64,000 bases of DNA from Niallia taxi (GTDB lineage: Bacteria; Bacillota; Bacilli; Bacillales; Cytobacillaceae), in contig NZ_CP102590.1 of the NCBI RefSeq assembly GCF_032818155.1, positions 558,001 through 622,000 of the forward strand, given 5' to 3'. The notes beneath the pieces were generated by a model. The model was given only the letters and a program-made list of their open reading frames with translations, had not been told where the DNA came from and did no database searches. This document shows, piece after piece, positions 16,182-26,028 of this stretch (position 1 is the first letter of the stretch; each line of letters begins with the position of its first letter). The position numbers and the translations under genes were made by a program.

Positions 16182-17147
16182 CTACTTTTTACGATCAAGT
16201 AATACTGCAATTAATATAACAATCCCCTTAACTACCATTTGGTAGAAGGAAGATACGCCAAGCAGATTCAATCCATTATTTAAAGTACCAATAATTAACG
16301 CACCAATAAGTGTCCCAAAAATCCGTCCTTTTCCCCCTGAAAGGCTTGTCCCTCCTAACACAACCGCTGCAATTGCATCAAGCTCATAGGAAGTACCCGC
16401 TGTTGGCTGTGCTGAATTTAAACGAGATGTCAGAATCGCACCTGCCAAAGCGGCAAGCATGCCGGATAGACTATAAATCATGATTTTTACTTTTGGTACT
16501 TTAATACCTGAAATTAAGGCTGCCTTTTCATTGCCACCAATCGCATATGTTTTGCGACCAAATGGAGTTTTGTGAAGAAGAACAAATAAAAACACAAATG
16601 CTAGAATCATCGTAATAGCTGGTACAGGTATTCCTAGAAAATACCCACGGCCAAATAACTGAAACAGATAATTATCTCCAAGACCAGTAATAGGGTTACC
16701 ACCAGTATAAACAAGTGTTAAGCCTCTGAAGATCGTCATTGTTGCTAGTGTTGCAATAAATGGGGCCATTTTTCCGATTGTAATGAATAATCCGTTGACC
16801 ATTCCCATTAAAGCACCAAGAATACAGCCAATTAAGATGGCAACAATTGGGTCTACGCCAGCTACCATCATCCCTGCAGTCAATGCACTGGATAACGCAA
16901 GAATAGCTCCGACAGATAAATCAATTCCTCCTGTTAAAATAACAAAGGTCATCCCAAAAGCAATTAGTGCATTAATGGCAACCTGCCGCAATAAATTTAA
17001 TAGATTCAAAGGTTCAAGAAAACTAGGATTTAAAATGGACACAATCACTACTAATAAAAACAAACCTAGTAATGGTCCTAACTTTTGGGTAATAGTATTC
17101 ATCATATTCGTCTTACTCGGTTGTGTTACTGTATTAAGGGGATTCAT
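16182..17147 (-). CDS. rbsC: Ribose ABC transporter permease
   Basis: The 321-residue protein has eight to ten hydrophobic helices and the permease signature MTFVILTGGIDLSVGAILAL near 60-80, plus AVVLGGTSLSGGKGRIFGTL near 260-280, as in all RbsC-type permeases of the CUT2 class. Two copies form the membrane channel. CAGGAGG lies 8 bases before the ATG. The start is 1 base after the rbsA stop, so translation is tightly coupled. Confidence 0.94.
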   Translation of the reverse strand: MNPLNTVTQPSKTNMMNTITQKLGPLLGLFLLVVIVSILNPSFLEPLNLLNLLRQVAINALIAFGMTFVILTGGIDLSVGAILALSSALTAGMMVAGVDPIVAILIGCILGALMGMVNGLFITIGKMAPFIATLATMTIFRGLTLVYTGGNPITGLGDNYLFQLFGRGYFLGIPVPAITMILAFVFLFVLLHKTPFGRKTYAIGGNEKAALISGIKVPKVKIMIYSLSGMLAALAGAILTSRLNSAQPTAGTSYELDAIAAVVLGGTSLSGGKGRIFGTLIGALIIGTLNNGLNLLGVSSFYQMVVKGIVILIAVLLDRKK

Positions 17148-17148
17148 A

Positions 17149-18630
17149 TTATTGACCTCCTGTTGCCAATGTCATAATTTTTTCTTGGGTCGCATTTTCT
17201 TTTAGTAATTCTCCATTTACTTTTCCTTCATGGACGACGAGTATTCGATCACTCATGCCAAGAATCTCAGGTAATTCCGAAGATACCATGATAATAGCAA
17301 CACCTCGCTCTGTTAGCTCATTCATTAGTTGATAGATCTCTCTTTTCGCACCAACATCTACTCCTCTTGTCGGTTCGTCTAAAATGAGCAGCTTCGGTCC
17401 TATTCCTACCCATTTGGCAATGACCACTTTTTGTTGATTTCCGCCTGAAAGTCTGCCAACAGCAATATCCTTTGATTCTGTTTTAACTGTTAAGCGTTTG
17501 ATAAGCATATTAACAAAGTCTGACTCACTTTTTTCCCGGATGATTCCTTTTGGAGCAAAGCTTGCAAGTGTTGGCAAAACGATATTATCTTTTATGGAGA
17601 AATCAAGGATTAACCCTTCATCCTTGCGATCCTCTGTAATGAAGCCAATACCTAACTTAACAGCCTGAACTGGTGTTTTAATATGGACCTTCTTGCCATT
17701 GAGCCATGTTTCACCGCTATCGCTTGGATCAAGACCAAAGATCGTCCTCATAATCTCTGTTCGTCCAGCTCCCATCAATCCTGAAACCCCAACGATTTCG
17801 CCAGCACGAACAGAGAAGTTGATGTCTTCAAAATAGCCTCTTTTTGTTAAACCCTTTACTTCCAGAACGGTTTCACCAAGGCTTTGATTTCGAGTAGGAA
17901 ATCGATCCGTTAATTCCCTGCCGACCATTTTTCTAACAACCTCATCAAAATTAGTTGCAGGAATGGCCTTCGTATCAACGGTTTTCCCATCACGCATAAC
18001 GGTAATCCTGTCACAAATAGAGAAAATTTCCTCCATTCGATGAGAAATATAGACGATTGATACGCCTTCCTTTTTCAGTGAAGAAATCACATCAAACAGC
18101 TTGCTGATTTCCCTTTCAGTCAGTGCAGCAGTTGGTTCATCCATAATAATTACTTTTGCTTCTGTCATTAATGCCTTCGCAATTTCAATCATTTGCTGTT
18201 CCCCAACAGAACAGCTTCCCGCCTCTTTATCCAACGGAATGGATACGGATAATCGATCAAACTGCTTATTTGCTAACGCTTTCATTTCAGCGGTTTTTAA
18301 AAAGCCAAAGGTATTCTTTCGTTCCTTGCCAATAAATAAGTTTTCTAGCACAGTCATATCAGGCCAAATATTTAATTCCTGATGGATAAAGGTAACACCA
18401 CTTTGCTCGGCTTCTTTTGGATTTTTAAAATAGGTTTCCTTGCCATCAATGGTGATTTTTCCATTATCTCGGGCATGCAGTCCTGTAAGTACGTTCATCA
18501 TTGTTGATTTTCCTGCCCCATTTTCCCCCATTAGCGCATGCACTTCTCCATCAAGCAAATCAAAATCAACACCAGTCAAAACTTGATTGGTTCCAAATGC
18601 TTTATGGATGTTTTCCATCGTAATTCGCAT
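17149..18630 (-). CDS. rbsA: Ribose ABC transporter ATP-binding protein
   Basis: The protein of about 493 residues contains two fused ABC domains. The first has Walker [11 protein letters not shown] near 38-47 and signature [15 protein letters not shown]. The second has the degenerate Walker [12 protein letters not shown] and signature [14 protein letters not shown] with [10 protein letters not shown], as is usual for CUT2 sugar importers. It powers ribose uptake with RbsC. The ATG at 18630 is preferred because TGAGG lies 7 bases upstream; the GTG at 18639 overlaps that site. It follows rbsD by 14 bases. Confidence 0.94.
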   Translation of the reverse strand: MRITMENIHKAFGTNQVLTGVDFDLLDGEVHALMGENGAGKSTMMNVLTGLHARDNGKITIDGKETYFKNPKEAEQSGVTFIHQELNIWPDMTVLENLFIGKERKNTFGFLKTAEMKALANKQFDRLSVSIPLDKEAGSCSVGEQQMIEIAKALMTEAKVIIMDEPTAALTEREISKLFDVISSLKKEGVSIVYISHRMEEIFSICDRITVMRDGKTVDTKAIPATNFDEVVRKMVGRELTDRFPTRNQSLGETVLEVKGLTKRGYFEDINFSVRAGEIVGVSGLMGAGRTEIMRTIFGLDPSDSGETWLNGKKVHIKTPVQAVKLGIGFITEDRKDEGLILDFSIKDNIVLPTLASFAPKGIIREKSESDFVNMLIKRLTVKTESKDIAVGRLSGGNQQKVVIAKWVGIGPKLLILDEPTRGVDVGAKREIYQLMNELTERGVAIIMVSSELPEILGMSDRILVVHEGKVNGELLKENATQEKIMTLATGGQ

Positions 18631-18644
18631 CGTTATCACCTCAT

Positions 18645-19043
18645 TTAATTAAAAAATACTCCTGATTGTAAAATACAATTTGCATATGGTGTAATCTCAC
18701 CTGTACGAATGACTGCTTTAGCTTGCTTCGTTAATTGTTTAAACTCCGCGTGGGAAACGTTTTCAATTTTCTTATCAGCGAATTTATCCTTTATGTAGCG
18801 AGCATGCTCAGGGTTTCCTGCTTCTATTTCAGACGCAATTATCACTTTTTCGATAAACATATCCTCTTCCACGGCATTCACAACATCTATAAATGAAGGA
18901 ATGCCGCCTTTAATTGCTAAATCAATCTTTTTAATACCTTCTGGAATTGGTAAACCAGCGTCTGCGATTACAATATAATCGGTATGACCGAGGTCAGCCA
19001 AAATCTTCGCAATGTGACTGTTTAAAATACCATAACGTTTCAA
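18645..19043 (-). CDS. rbsD: D-ribose pyranase
   Basis: The 132-residue protein interconverts beta-pyranose and beta-furanose forms of ribose so that the kinase can use it. It shows the family start [20 protein letters not shown] with the catalytic His, [13 protein letters not shown] near 22-34 and the C-terminal [17 protein letters not shown]. Length equals B. subtilis RbsD. It lies 2 bases after rbsK within the operon. Confidence 0.94.
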   Translation of the reverse strand: MKRYGILNSHIAKILADLGHTDYIVIADAGLPIPEGIKKIDLAIKGGIPSFIDVVNAVEEDMFIEKVIIASEIEAGNPEHARYIKDKFADKKIENVSHAEFKQLTKQAKAVIRTGEITPYANCILQSGVFFN

Positions 19044-19045
19044 AT

Positions 19046-19924
19046 TTATAAACTCCCTTCTACTTCTTCTCTTGTTGGCATCCCGCCTTGTGCACCAAAT
19101 TTTGTTACAGACAAGGAGGCAGCCCGATTAGCAAAACGAATGCTATCTTCCATGCTTTTACCCTCTGCTACCGCCACTGCAAATGCTGCATTAAAGGTAT
19201 CTCCTGCACCAGTTGTATCAACGGCTTCAACAGAATATGCTGGGATAAGCCTTTCCTTTACACCATCAGAATAACGAACTCCGTTTTTACCTTCTGTAAC
19301 TAATAATTTATTAGGAAACTCTTTTAATACTTCAGTGATATCCTTGTCTTTAAAAAGGATAGCCGCTTCTGTTTCATTTGGTGTAAGATAAGCAGCCCTT
19401 TCAATAACATTTTTACTTATAGGTCTTGCAGGAGCTGGGTTAAGTAATAAAGGCACATCATTTGCAAAGCAAATTTCTGCAACATATTCGACTGTTTCCT
19501 CTGGAATTTCTTGCTGAATAAGTACAATATCAGATGCAAGAATAACATCTAGTGCTTTTTCTACTAAATCAGGTGTGACATAATCATTAGCACCTTTCAC
19601 CACAATAATGCTGTTATCACCCTCTGCCAAGGTAATATGTGCTGTGCCTGTTTCCGTATGTGTAACCCGTTCCACATTGGTTGTATCAACACCATTAGCA
19701 GTGAAATTATTTACAATTTTGTCCCCAAACTCGTCGGCTCCAACACAACCAATCATTTTTACATCAGCACCGAGCCTGGCAGCTGCGACAGCCTGGTTAG
19801 CCCCTTTGCCACCAGGAACTGTCTTAAAGCTTTCTCCAATAATAGTTTCACCTTGATTTGGTCGTTTTGCTGCAGTTACAACTAAATCGATAGAAGAACT
19901 GCCAATTGTCGTCATTTTAATCAT
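19046..19924 (-). CDS. rbsK: Ribokinase
   Basis: The 292-residue PfkB-family kinase phosphorylates ribose to ribose 5-phosphate. The first PfkB signature is [20 protein letters not shown] near 38-57 and the second is [20 protein letters not shown] near 235-255, containing the catalytic Asp and anion hole. Typical ribokinase monovalent-cation and lid regions are present. It overlaps rbsR by 8 bases, so the two are translated together. Confidence 0.95.
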   Translation of the reverse strand: MIKMTTIGSSSIDLVVTAAKRPNQGETIIGESFKTVPGGKGANQAVAAARLGADVKMIGCVGADEFGDKIVNNFTANGVDTTNVERVTHTETGTAHITLAEGDNSIIVVKGANDYVTPDLVEKALDVILASDIVLIQQEIPEETVEYVAEICFANDVPLLLNPAPARPISKNVIERAAYLTPNETEAAILFKDKDITEVLKEFPNKLLVTEGKNGVRYSDGVKERLIPAYSVEAVDTTGAGDTFNAAFAVAVAEGKSMEDSIRFANRAASLSVTKFGAQGGMPTREEVEGSL

Positions 19925-20903
19925 TTTTCTCCACCTTTCTTGTTGTTTGCCTTTCTATAAAGGTAACAGGCAATTGAATATTCTTTTGTGCTAACGGCTT
20001 ATTATTAATAATGTTCATTAATAGTTTTGCGGCTTCCCTTCCCATATCATAGGCAGGCTGCCTTATAGTTGAAAGGGATGGGAACAGCAGCTTGCTAAGC
20101 GGGATATCGTCATATCCGATAATTTGCAAATCATCTGGAATGGATCTTCCAATGCGCAGCGCCTCATGTAAAATTGCTGCTGCACTTAGGTCATTGCTGG
20201 CAATTATTCCATCTGTTTCAGGAAATTTCTCAAATAAGGTTTTAGCCATTTTTTCGGCATCATGAAAGCTAAATGATGATGTAATCACTTGAAAGTCCAC
20301 ATTAGCGTCACACAGCTCATCAACTGCACCCTTGAATCTGTCTTGTGCTGTCCTTAATTCAATCGGACCTCTGAGTAATGCGATTCGTTTACTTCCCCTT
20401 CTGACCATTTCTTGTGCTGCCTTTTTTCCTCCATCCAATCCATCTGCATAAACGGAAGGATAACTGCCTGTTATGCGATCAAGTAAGACGACAGGAAAGG
20501 ACAGATTTTCGTAAAGCTTTGTCTCAGCGTGATTTGTTGCTGAAATAATGCCTATTACATTATTTTGTTTAAAAGTCTGTATGTAATCTATTTCTTTTTC
20601 TAGTTTTTCATCCGCATTTCCAATAATTAAGTGGAGTCCTTGCTCCTGCATTTCATCCTCTACCCCACGAGCTAGCTCAGGAAAAAAGGGATTGCGAATA
20701 TCAGGAAGCAATAACCCTATTAATCTTGATTTTTTTTTATATAAAGATCTTGCTACTTCATTTGGTTTGTAATTTAATTCCTTTATTGCGTCGTTAACGA
20801 GCTTCCTCGTATCTTCATGTGCATAGCCTTTATTGTTTAATACTCTCGAAACGGTTGCCACAGATACTCCAGCTCTTTTGGCAACATCCCGTATTGTAGC
20901 CAT
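19917..20903 (-). CDS. rbsR: LacI-family repressor of the ribose operon
   Basis: From the ATG at 20903 (AGAGGTG upstream) the 328-residue protein starts MATIRDVAKRAGVSVATVSR, the LacI helix-turn-helix and hinge, followed by a sugar-binding type I fold (LIGLLLPDIRNPFFPELARG near 60-80, EMVRRGSKRIALLRGP, ETDGIIASNDLSAAAILHEA). The frame extends upstream to 21020 but would read through the promoter and operator, so that start is rejected. As first gene of rbsRKDACB it should control its own transcription; ribose is the expected inducer. Confidence 0.94.
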   Translation of the reverse strand: MATIRDVAKRAGVSVATVSRVLNNKGYAHEDTRKLVNDAIKELNYKPNEVARSLYKKKSRLIGLLLPDIRNPFFPELARGVEDEMQEQGLHLIIGNADEKLEKEIDYIQTFKQNNVIGIISATNHAETKLYENLSFPVVLLDRITGSYPSVYADGLDGGKKAAQEMVRRGSKRIALLRGPIELRTAQDRFKGAVDELCDANVDFQVITSSFSFHDAEKMAKTLFEKFPETDGIIASNDLSAAAILHEALRIGRSIPDDLQIIGYDDIPLSKLLFPSLSTIRQPAYDMGREAAKLLMNIINNKPLAQKNIQLPVTFIERQTTRKVEKND

Positions 20904-20917
20904 GTGTTCACCTCTTT

Positions 20918-20965
20918 TGTGTAACCGGTTACACACATAGTAACATATTATTTTTTCGTACGCAA
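20918..20965 (-). promoter_or_regulatory. rbs promoter with palindromic operator that also fits cre
   Basis: Minus-strand hexamers TTGCGT (20960-20965) and TACTAT (20937-20942) are 17 bases apart. Just downstream, TGTGTAACCGGTTACACA (20918-20935) is a perfect 18-bp palindrome. Its core TGTAACCGGTTACA also matches the cre consensus TGWNANCGNTNWCA at every position. LacI-type RbsR and CcpA could therefore compete for one site. Confidence 0.85.
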
Positions 20966-21009
20966 TATATAATAATGTGATAATCAGTTTAGATTTCCTG
21001 AAAATTAGC

Positions 21010-21042
21010 AAAAGGACCATAAATTTTCACTATGGTCCTTTT
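21010..21042 (-). terminator. Terminator of the nir-cobA operon
   Basis: AAAAGGACCATA and TATGGTCCTTTT form a perfect 12-bp stem around a 9-base loop, downstream of cobA in the minus sense. It also precedes the rbs promoter. Confidence 0.8.
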
Positions 21043-21129
21043 GTATAGTAATAGAAATAAAATAACAACCCAATCATTCTTAGTATGTGTTGTCTGTATT
21101 TATCGCATCCATAATCAACATTTTACATT

Positions 21130-21915
21130 TTAGCTTCCTGAAACAAGTTCCATGGTGACTTGTTTATTCGCTGCTTGAATTTGCTCTATTCTATTTCTAA
21201 AGCTAACAACTTCACCAACAATAATCATTGCCGGGTTGTTTATCTTTGTTTTTTGCGCAATACTTACAATTGTTGCAATTGTACCTGTTACTGTTTTTTG
21301 TCCGGAGGTGGTACCTTCTTGAATAATTGCGACAGGTGTATCCTCCCGCTTTCCATGCTTTACTAATTGGTCACATATATATGGCAGATTTCCTACTCCC
21401 ATATAGATAGCTAATGTATCCACCCCATGAATAAGACTTTCCCACTTAATATCTGTTGGTTCTCCGTTTTTGCAATGACCAGTAATGATTGCAAATGAGT
21501 TACCAAGCTCCCTATGTGTGATGGGAATTCCAGCATAAGCTGGAGCAGCAATTCCAGCTGTTACACCTGGTACGATTTCATAAGGAATATCGTTCCTTAC
21601 CAATTCCTCTATCTCTTCCGCCCCTCTGCCGAACACAAAAGGGTCCCCACCTTTAAGTCTAGTAACTATTTTTCCTGAGCGAGCATATTGTACCAATAGC
21701 TGGTTAATCATTTCTTGTGGCATTGTATGAAATTTTGGTTGTTTGCCACAATAAATGAATTCTGCATGTGATTTTGCTTCCCGCAATAATTCTCTATTAA
21801 CTAATCGATCATATACAATAACGTCGGCTTGCTGTATACATTTTAAACCTTTAATTGTAAGTAAGTCAGGATTACCTGGGCCTGCTCCAACTATATATAC
21901 TTTCCCCATCATCAT
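21130..21915 (-). CDS. cobA: Uroporphyrinogen-III C-methyltransferase
   Basis: The 261-residue SAM-dependent enzyme methylates uroporphyrinogen III at C-2 and C-7 to give precorrin-2, feeding sirohaem for nitrite reductase. Both family signatures are seen: VYIVGAGPGNPDLLTIKGLK near 6-25 and PVAIIQEGTTSGQKTVTGTI near 190-210, plus RLKGGDPFVFGRGAEEIEEL near 83-102. It is last in nirB-nirD-nirC-cobA, which explains its role. The first of three consecutive ATGs after AGGGGAGG is taken as start. Confidence 0.94.
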   Translation of the reverse strand: MMMGKVYIVGAGPGNPDLLTIKGLKCIQQADVIVYDRLVNRELLREAKSHAEFIYCGKQPKFHTMPQEMINQLLVQYARSGKIVTRLKGGDPFVFGRGAEEIEELVRNDIPYEIVPGVTAGIAAPAYAGIPITHRELGNSFAIITGHCKNGEPTDIKWESLIHGVDTLAIYMGVGNLPYICDQLVKHGKREDTPVAIIQEGTTSGQKTVTGTIATIVSIAQKTKINNPAMIIVGEVVSFRNRIEQIQAANKQVTMELVSGS

Positions 21916-21935
21916 GCCTCCCCTAAAATAACTTG

Positions 21936-22778
21936 TTATGTTTCAGCAATATAGTCTTCCTTTTCTGAAACTACCATGCTACTAGTTTTCTTTTTCACTT
22001 TATGATGAGTAAAGTATAATGCTAGACCTGTAAATACAACGCCACTTACTAAATTGCCGAATAGAACAGGGAGCTGATTCCATAACCACCAATCTGCTAA
22101 CGACACATCCGCACCTAACATCATCCCTGCAGGAATGACAAACATATTTACAACAGCATGTTCAAATCCTTGTGCAAAGAAGATCAAAATCGGCAACCAC
22201 ATAGCAACAATTTTTCCCATTGTGTTTGTAGATGTCATCGCCATGACTGCCCCTAATGTTACCATCCAATTACATAGTAATGCTTTCACAAAAACGACGA
22301 TTAAACCATCACTGCCAAGGTTTGCATACAATAACGTTTTTGCTTCTGCAACTGCGATAATTTTTGCAGCGATAGCATTGTCAGTCACATGACTAAGTTG
22401 CGTTGTGGCGATAACATATAGCAAAGCATACAGTCCTGCTCCTATTAAATGACCGATTATGACCCAAAACCAGTTTGAAAGCATTTGAAAAACGGAAACC
22501 CTTTTTTCTAAAACAGCTAAAGGGATGAGCGCAAAACTCCCTGTTACTAATTCAAGCCCGAGCAGTATGACTAATACAAAACAAGCCGGAAATAATATTG
22601 CTCCAAAAATCCCCATTCCCGTTTGAATTTCAGCGGTGAATGCCAATGTTGTACCAAACCCAAGAAGGGCCCCTGCAAGCCCTCCTCGAATTAACATGTC
22701 TATAACAGATAATTTCGCTTTTGCTTCACCAGCCTCAATCATGCCCTGCACTACTTGATCTGTCTTTACGAATGACAT
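21936..22778 (-). CDS. nirC: Formate/nitrite-family nitrite transporter
   Basis: The 280-residue FNT-family channel has six hydrophobic helices and the pattern GGLAGALLGFGTTLAF near 32-47, ELVTGSFALIPLAVLEKRVS near 96-115, CNWMVTLGAVMAMTS near 170-185 and GFEHAVVNMFVIPAGMMLGA near 205-225, with the conserved pore histidine in FEHAVVNM. Its position between nirD and cobA argues for nitrite rather than formate as substrate. AAGGAGG precedes the ATG. Confidence 0.9.
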   Translation of the reverse strand: MSFVKTDQVVQGMIEAGEAKAKLSVIDMLIRGGLAGALLGFGTTLAFTAEIQTGMGIFGAILFPACFVLVILLGLELVTGSFALIPLAVLEKRVSVFQMLSNWFWVIIGHLIGAGLYALLYVIATTQLSHVTDNAIAAKIIAVAEAKTLLYANLGSDGLIVVFVKALLCNWMVTLGAVMAMTSTNTMGKIVAMWLPILIFFAQGFEHAVVNMFVIPAGMMLGADVSLADWWLWNQLPVLFGNLVSGVVFTGLALYFTHHKVKKKTSSMVVSEKEDYIAET

Positions 22779-22799
22779 GGTATTCCTCCTTTTGTAAAA

Positions 22800-23117
22800 T
22801 CAGATAACAATGTATACAAGGTTCTCTTCCACTTCCACTTTATATGCTTTAACACAACCATGATCTGGTGCTTGAACCTGGCCGTCACACACATTAATTT
22901 TCCAATCATGCATCGGGCAAAAAACATGTTCTCCGCTTACCATTCCCTCTGCAAGGACACCGCCTTTATGGGGGCATCGATTCTTTATGGCACGGACCTT
23001 CCCATTTGCTAGCTTAAATAACGCAATCTCTTCCTTCCCAACAAAAGCTGTTTTTCCAAGGCGTTCTGGCAAATCCGAATATTTACCGATTAAGACTCTT
23101 CCTAGTGTATTTTCCAC
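22800..23117 (-). CDS. nirD: Nitrite reductase small subunit (Rieske-like)
   Basis: The 105-residue protein is a Rieske [2Fe-2S] domain: [11 protein letters not shown] near 43-53 and [13 protein letters not shown] near 66-78 supply the two Cys and two His ligands. It partners NirB for assimilation of nitrite to ammonium. Many NirD proteins lack the cluster ligands; here they are present. It lies 18 bases after nirB and before nirC. Confidence 0.93.
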   Translation of the reverse strand: MENTLGRVLIGKYSDLPERLGKTAFVGKEEIALFKLANGKVRAIKNRCPHKGGVLAEGMVSGEHVFCPMHDWKINVCDGQVQAPDHGCVKAYKVEVEENLVYIVI

Positions 23118-23135
23118 AATTACTCCCCCTACCTA

Positions 23136-25547
23136 TCATTTAGAAGCTACTGGAACATTAACTGTTTCATAAAGTCTTTTTACTAAATTTTCATCCTTAA
23201 GTGTTTCACTCCATGGTTCTTGAACGGTTGCTAAAGTTATATCCATCCGTTTATTCAGTTCATCACGGAAGCCTTTATCTTCAAGTTTTTCCTTCACATG
23301 ATCAATACCAAGACGGCCAACCCATACAGATGTTCTTTCTAAGTAATTCGCTGTTTCTCGATAGTACTGTAAAAAGGCCCCAGTCCATTCAAGTACCTCA
23401 GCTTTTGTTTTCACCTTAACGAATAAGTCACCCTCCCTAAGATCAGTACCTGCATTACCTCCTACATAAAGTTCCCATACTCCATCTAAACCAACAACTC
23501 CAACATCCTTAATTCCGCTCTCAGCACAGTTTCTTGGACAAGCTGATACAGCCATTTTTATTTTATGTGGTCCATTCAATCCTTCAAATTTCTTCTCTAA
23601 TTCAATTCCCATTCCTACTGAGTCTTGTGTGCCAAAACGACAGAAGTCTGCACCAACACAAGTTTTAACTGTACGTAATCCTTTAGCATAACCATGTCCT
23701 GATGGCATCCCAAGCTCTGCCCAAATACTTGGTAAGTCCTGCTTTTGAACACCAAGCAAGTTAATGCGTTGTCCCCCAGTTAATTTAATCATTTTCACCT
23801 TGTATTTATCTGCTACATCAGCAATCTTTCTGAGGTCATCTGCATTAGTAACACCACCATACATTCTTGGAATCACACTAAAGGTACCGTTATTTTGAAT
23901 ATTGGCATGCAATCTTTCATTAACAAAACGAGATTCCCTTTCGTCCTTATATTCCGTTGGGTTCAGCATTCCTAAATAATAATTTAATGCTGGTCTGCAT
24001 TTAGAGCATCCGTCATCGTTTTTCCAGCCCAAAACATTCATAACTTCCCGTGTATGTGTAAGATGCTTTTCTCTGATTTCATCAACAACTTCATCCCTTG
24101 TTAACGTGGTACAAGCACAAATGGATTCCTTGTGGTCTTCACTATATTTATCACCTAGTGTAAATTCTAAAATATCAGCAACTAATGACTTACATGAGCC
24201 ACATGAACGTGAAGCATTCGTACACCCCTTTACCTGTTCAACTGTTGTAAGTCCATCATTATTAATAGCCGAGACAATATTCCCCTTCGTTACGCCATTA
24301 CATCCACATACCACTTCATCATCTGTCATCTGTGCTACTAAGCTGGCACCAGATTCTTCCGTCTGATTTGATTCTGTATATTCCTCTATATTTGCACCAT
24401 TCTTGATTAAATTTAATAATCGATTGCCTTCCTTGGTATTACCAAACAAAACAGCTCCAATTATTTTCCCTTGCTCTATCATTATCTTTTTATAGATGCC
24501 ATTCCAATCATCCAACATTTTTATTGCCTTAGTGTTCTCATCCTCTCTGATTTTTCCAGTAGAGAAGACATCTACACCTGACACTTTTAATTGCGAGGAA
24601 AGAACCGACCCTTTGTATCCCTCATCGTATACACTGCAAATACGTTTAGCTAACGCTTCTCCCTGTTGATATAGTGGGGCAACTAAGCCGTATACCATTC
24701 CTCTGTGCTCAGCACATTCACCAACTGCAAATATATTAGGAATATCCGTTTCCATATAATCATTAACGACAATCCCTCGATTAACAGGAATACCGGATTT
24801 TTCAGCTAATGCCACGTTTGGTTTTATTCCGACTGCCATAACAACCAAGTCTGCTGCAATCTTTTCACCGGTTTTAAACCGTAATCCTGTTACCTGTTTT
24901 TTCCCAAGAATTTCAGTTGTCTGTTTATTTAATAAAAAGTTCATGCCTTGATTTTCCAACTCTTTTTGTAACAGCTTACCTGCCTCTCTATCTAATTGTC
25001 TGTCCATAATATATTCATTAATGTGAATAACATCTACCTTCATTCCAAGATTAAGCAGCCCACGAGCCGCTTCAAGTCCTAGCAAGCCTCCTCCAATAAC
25101 GGCTGCTTTCTTATACTTTTTTGAGTATTGCAGCATTGTTTCACAATCTTTAATATCGCGAAATGCAGTTACACCCTGTTTATCTGAACCAGGCAGTGGC
25201 AGCATAAACGGATTAGATCCAGTTGCAATAATTAACTTATCATAAGGTTCTTCGCGATTCTTATCTGTATAAACAATCTGTTTTTTTGTATCAACATTAA
25301 TTACGCTTTCACCTGGATATAAGCGAATATTGTTGCTTTCATACCAATTCCAATCATTCAATGTAATATCTGCAACCGTTGTATCTCCCTGCAAAACCTT
25401 TGATAATTGGATTCGGTTATAGTTTGGATGTGGTTCACTTCCAAAAACAGTAATGTCAAATCCATCTGGATCAAGTTTTAATATTTCTTCTATCGTCCTA
25501 ATTCCGGCCATTCCATTTCCAATCAAAATTAACTTTCGCTTTAACAT
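23136..25547 (-). CDS. nirB: NAD(P)H-dependent assimilatory nitrite reductase large subunit
   Basis: The 803-residue enzyme reduces nitrite to ammonium with sirohaem. Order of parts: FAD/NAD disulfide-oxidoreductase domain (MLKRKLILIGNGMAGIRTIE at 1-20, GGGLLGLEAARGLL near 150), BFD-type [2Fe-2S] Cys sets (CGCNGVTKGNI, CTNASRSCGSCKSLV, then CACTT and CSKCRP) near 415-530, ferredoxin-like half-domains, and the sirohaem/4Fe-4S Cys motifs CVGADFCRFGTQDS and ACPRNCAESGIKDVG near 635-690. The ATG at 25547 with GAGGGGG upstream is preferred to a TTG at 25565. First gene of nirBDC-cobA, behind a TnrA box. Confidence 0.95.
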   Translation of the reverse strand: MLKRKLILIGNGMAGIRTIEEILKLDPDGFDITVFGSEPHPNYNRIQLSKVLQGDTTVADITLNDWNWYESNNIRLYPGESVINVDTKKQIVYTDKNREEPYDKLIIATGSNPFMLPLPGSDKQGVTAFRDIKDCETMLQYSKKYKKAAVIGGGLLGLEAARGLLNLGMKVDVIHINEYIMDRQLDREAGKLLQKELENQGMNFLLNKQTTEILGKKQVTGLRFKTGEKIAADLVVMAVGIKPNVALAEKSGIPVNRGIVVNDYMETDIPNIFAVGECAEHRGMVYGLVAPLYQQGEALAKRICSVYDEGYKGSVLSSQLKVSGVDVFSTGKIREDENTKAIKMLDDWNGIYKKIMIEQGKIIGAVLFGNTKEGNRLLNLIKNGANIEEYTESNQTEESGASLVAQMTDDEVVCGCNGVTKGNIVSAINNDGLTTVEQVKGCTNASRSCGSCKSLVADILEFTLGDKYSEDHKESICACTTLTRDEVVDEIREKHLTHTREVMNVLGWKNDDGCSKCRPALNYYLGMLNPTEYKDERESRFVNERLHANIQNNGTFSVIPRMYGGVTNADDLRKIADVADKYKVKMIKLTGGQRINLLGVQKQDLPSIWAELGMPSGHGYAKGLRTVKTCVGADFCRFGTQDSVGMGIELEKKFEGLNGPHKIKMAVSACPRNCAESGIKDVGVVGLDGVWELYVGGNAGTDLREGDLFVKVKTKAEVLEWTGAFLQYYRETANYLERTSVWVGRLGIDHVKEKLEDKGFRDELNKRMDITLATVQEPWSETLKDENLVKRLYETVNVPVASK

Positions 25548-25600
25548 AACTGGCAGCCCCCTCAAAACTTTCGGATTATTCCGATAATATCCCTGTGCCT

Positions 25601-25653
25601 AGTTTACTCGGCTACCTAGTAGTACTGCAAGCAACATGTAAGATTTTCTCACA
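25601..25653 (-). promoter_or_regulatory. TnrA box and putative nirB promoter
   Basis: On the minus strand, 25653-25637 reads TGTGAGAAAATCTTACA, a perfect match to the TnrA/GlnR consensus TGTNANAWWWTMTNACA. A possible -10, TAAACT, lies at 25606-25601, which puts the box centre about 50 bases upstream of the start site, the usual activating distance for TnrA. Nitrogen-limited induction is the expected outcome; this is inferred from B. subtilis. Confidence 0.85.
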
Positions 25654-25910
25654 TATTCTTTTTGCTACATTTCCGTGTTAAAGCGTTGCTACTATATCAA
25701 CTTTATTTAATTTTTTTGAATTATACCAAGGATGAAAACGTTACCATAATTTCACAATTCAATTTCTTTAATGAACAAAAACACATCTAAAGACCTGTAA
25801 GGATTTTTATCACTATTTCTAAATTTATTTCTTAATACATGGAGTTTTTTTGTTTTGAAAAAATGAAAGCTAAAATAATAGAACGCAAGATACCCAGTAT
25901 ACTTAACAAA
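25654..25910. other. Intergenic region between nirB and the yxjI-like gene
   Basis: No supported gene. A 72-codon minus frame at 25752-25970 has no ribosome site and runs through the terminator at 25911, so it is not counted. Confidence 0.5.
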
Positions 25911-25965
25911 AAAAACCTCAATTAGATTTAGTACTGGAAAAAGCACTATATCTAAATGAGGTTTT
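25911..25965 (-). terminator. Long hairpin terminator
   Basis: On the minus strand AAAACCTCA-TTTAGAT-TAGT pairs with ACTA-ATCTAA-TGAGGTTTT with small bulges and ends in eight T's. It serves the gene at 26029. Confidence 0.75.
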
Positions 25966-26028
25966 ATCATAATGAAAAAAGGATGTGTTATGATTTCCTA
26001 ACATAATAATTACTTCAGCAAATTGGCA

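Noticed and set aside
25752..25970. 72-codon minus-strand open frame
   Set aside because: No ribosome site, runs through a strong terminator, low-complexity hydrophobic composition.
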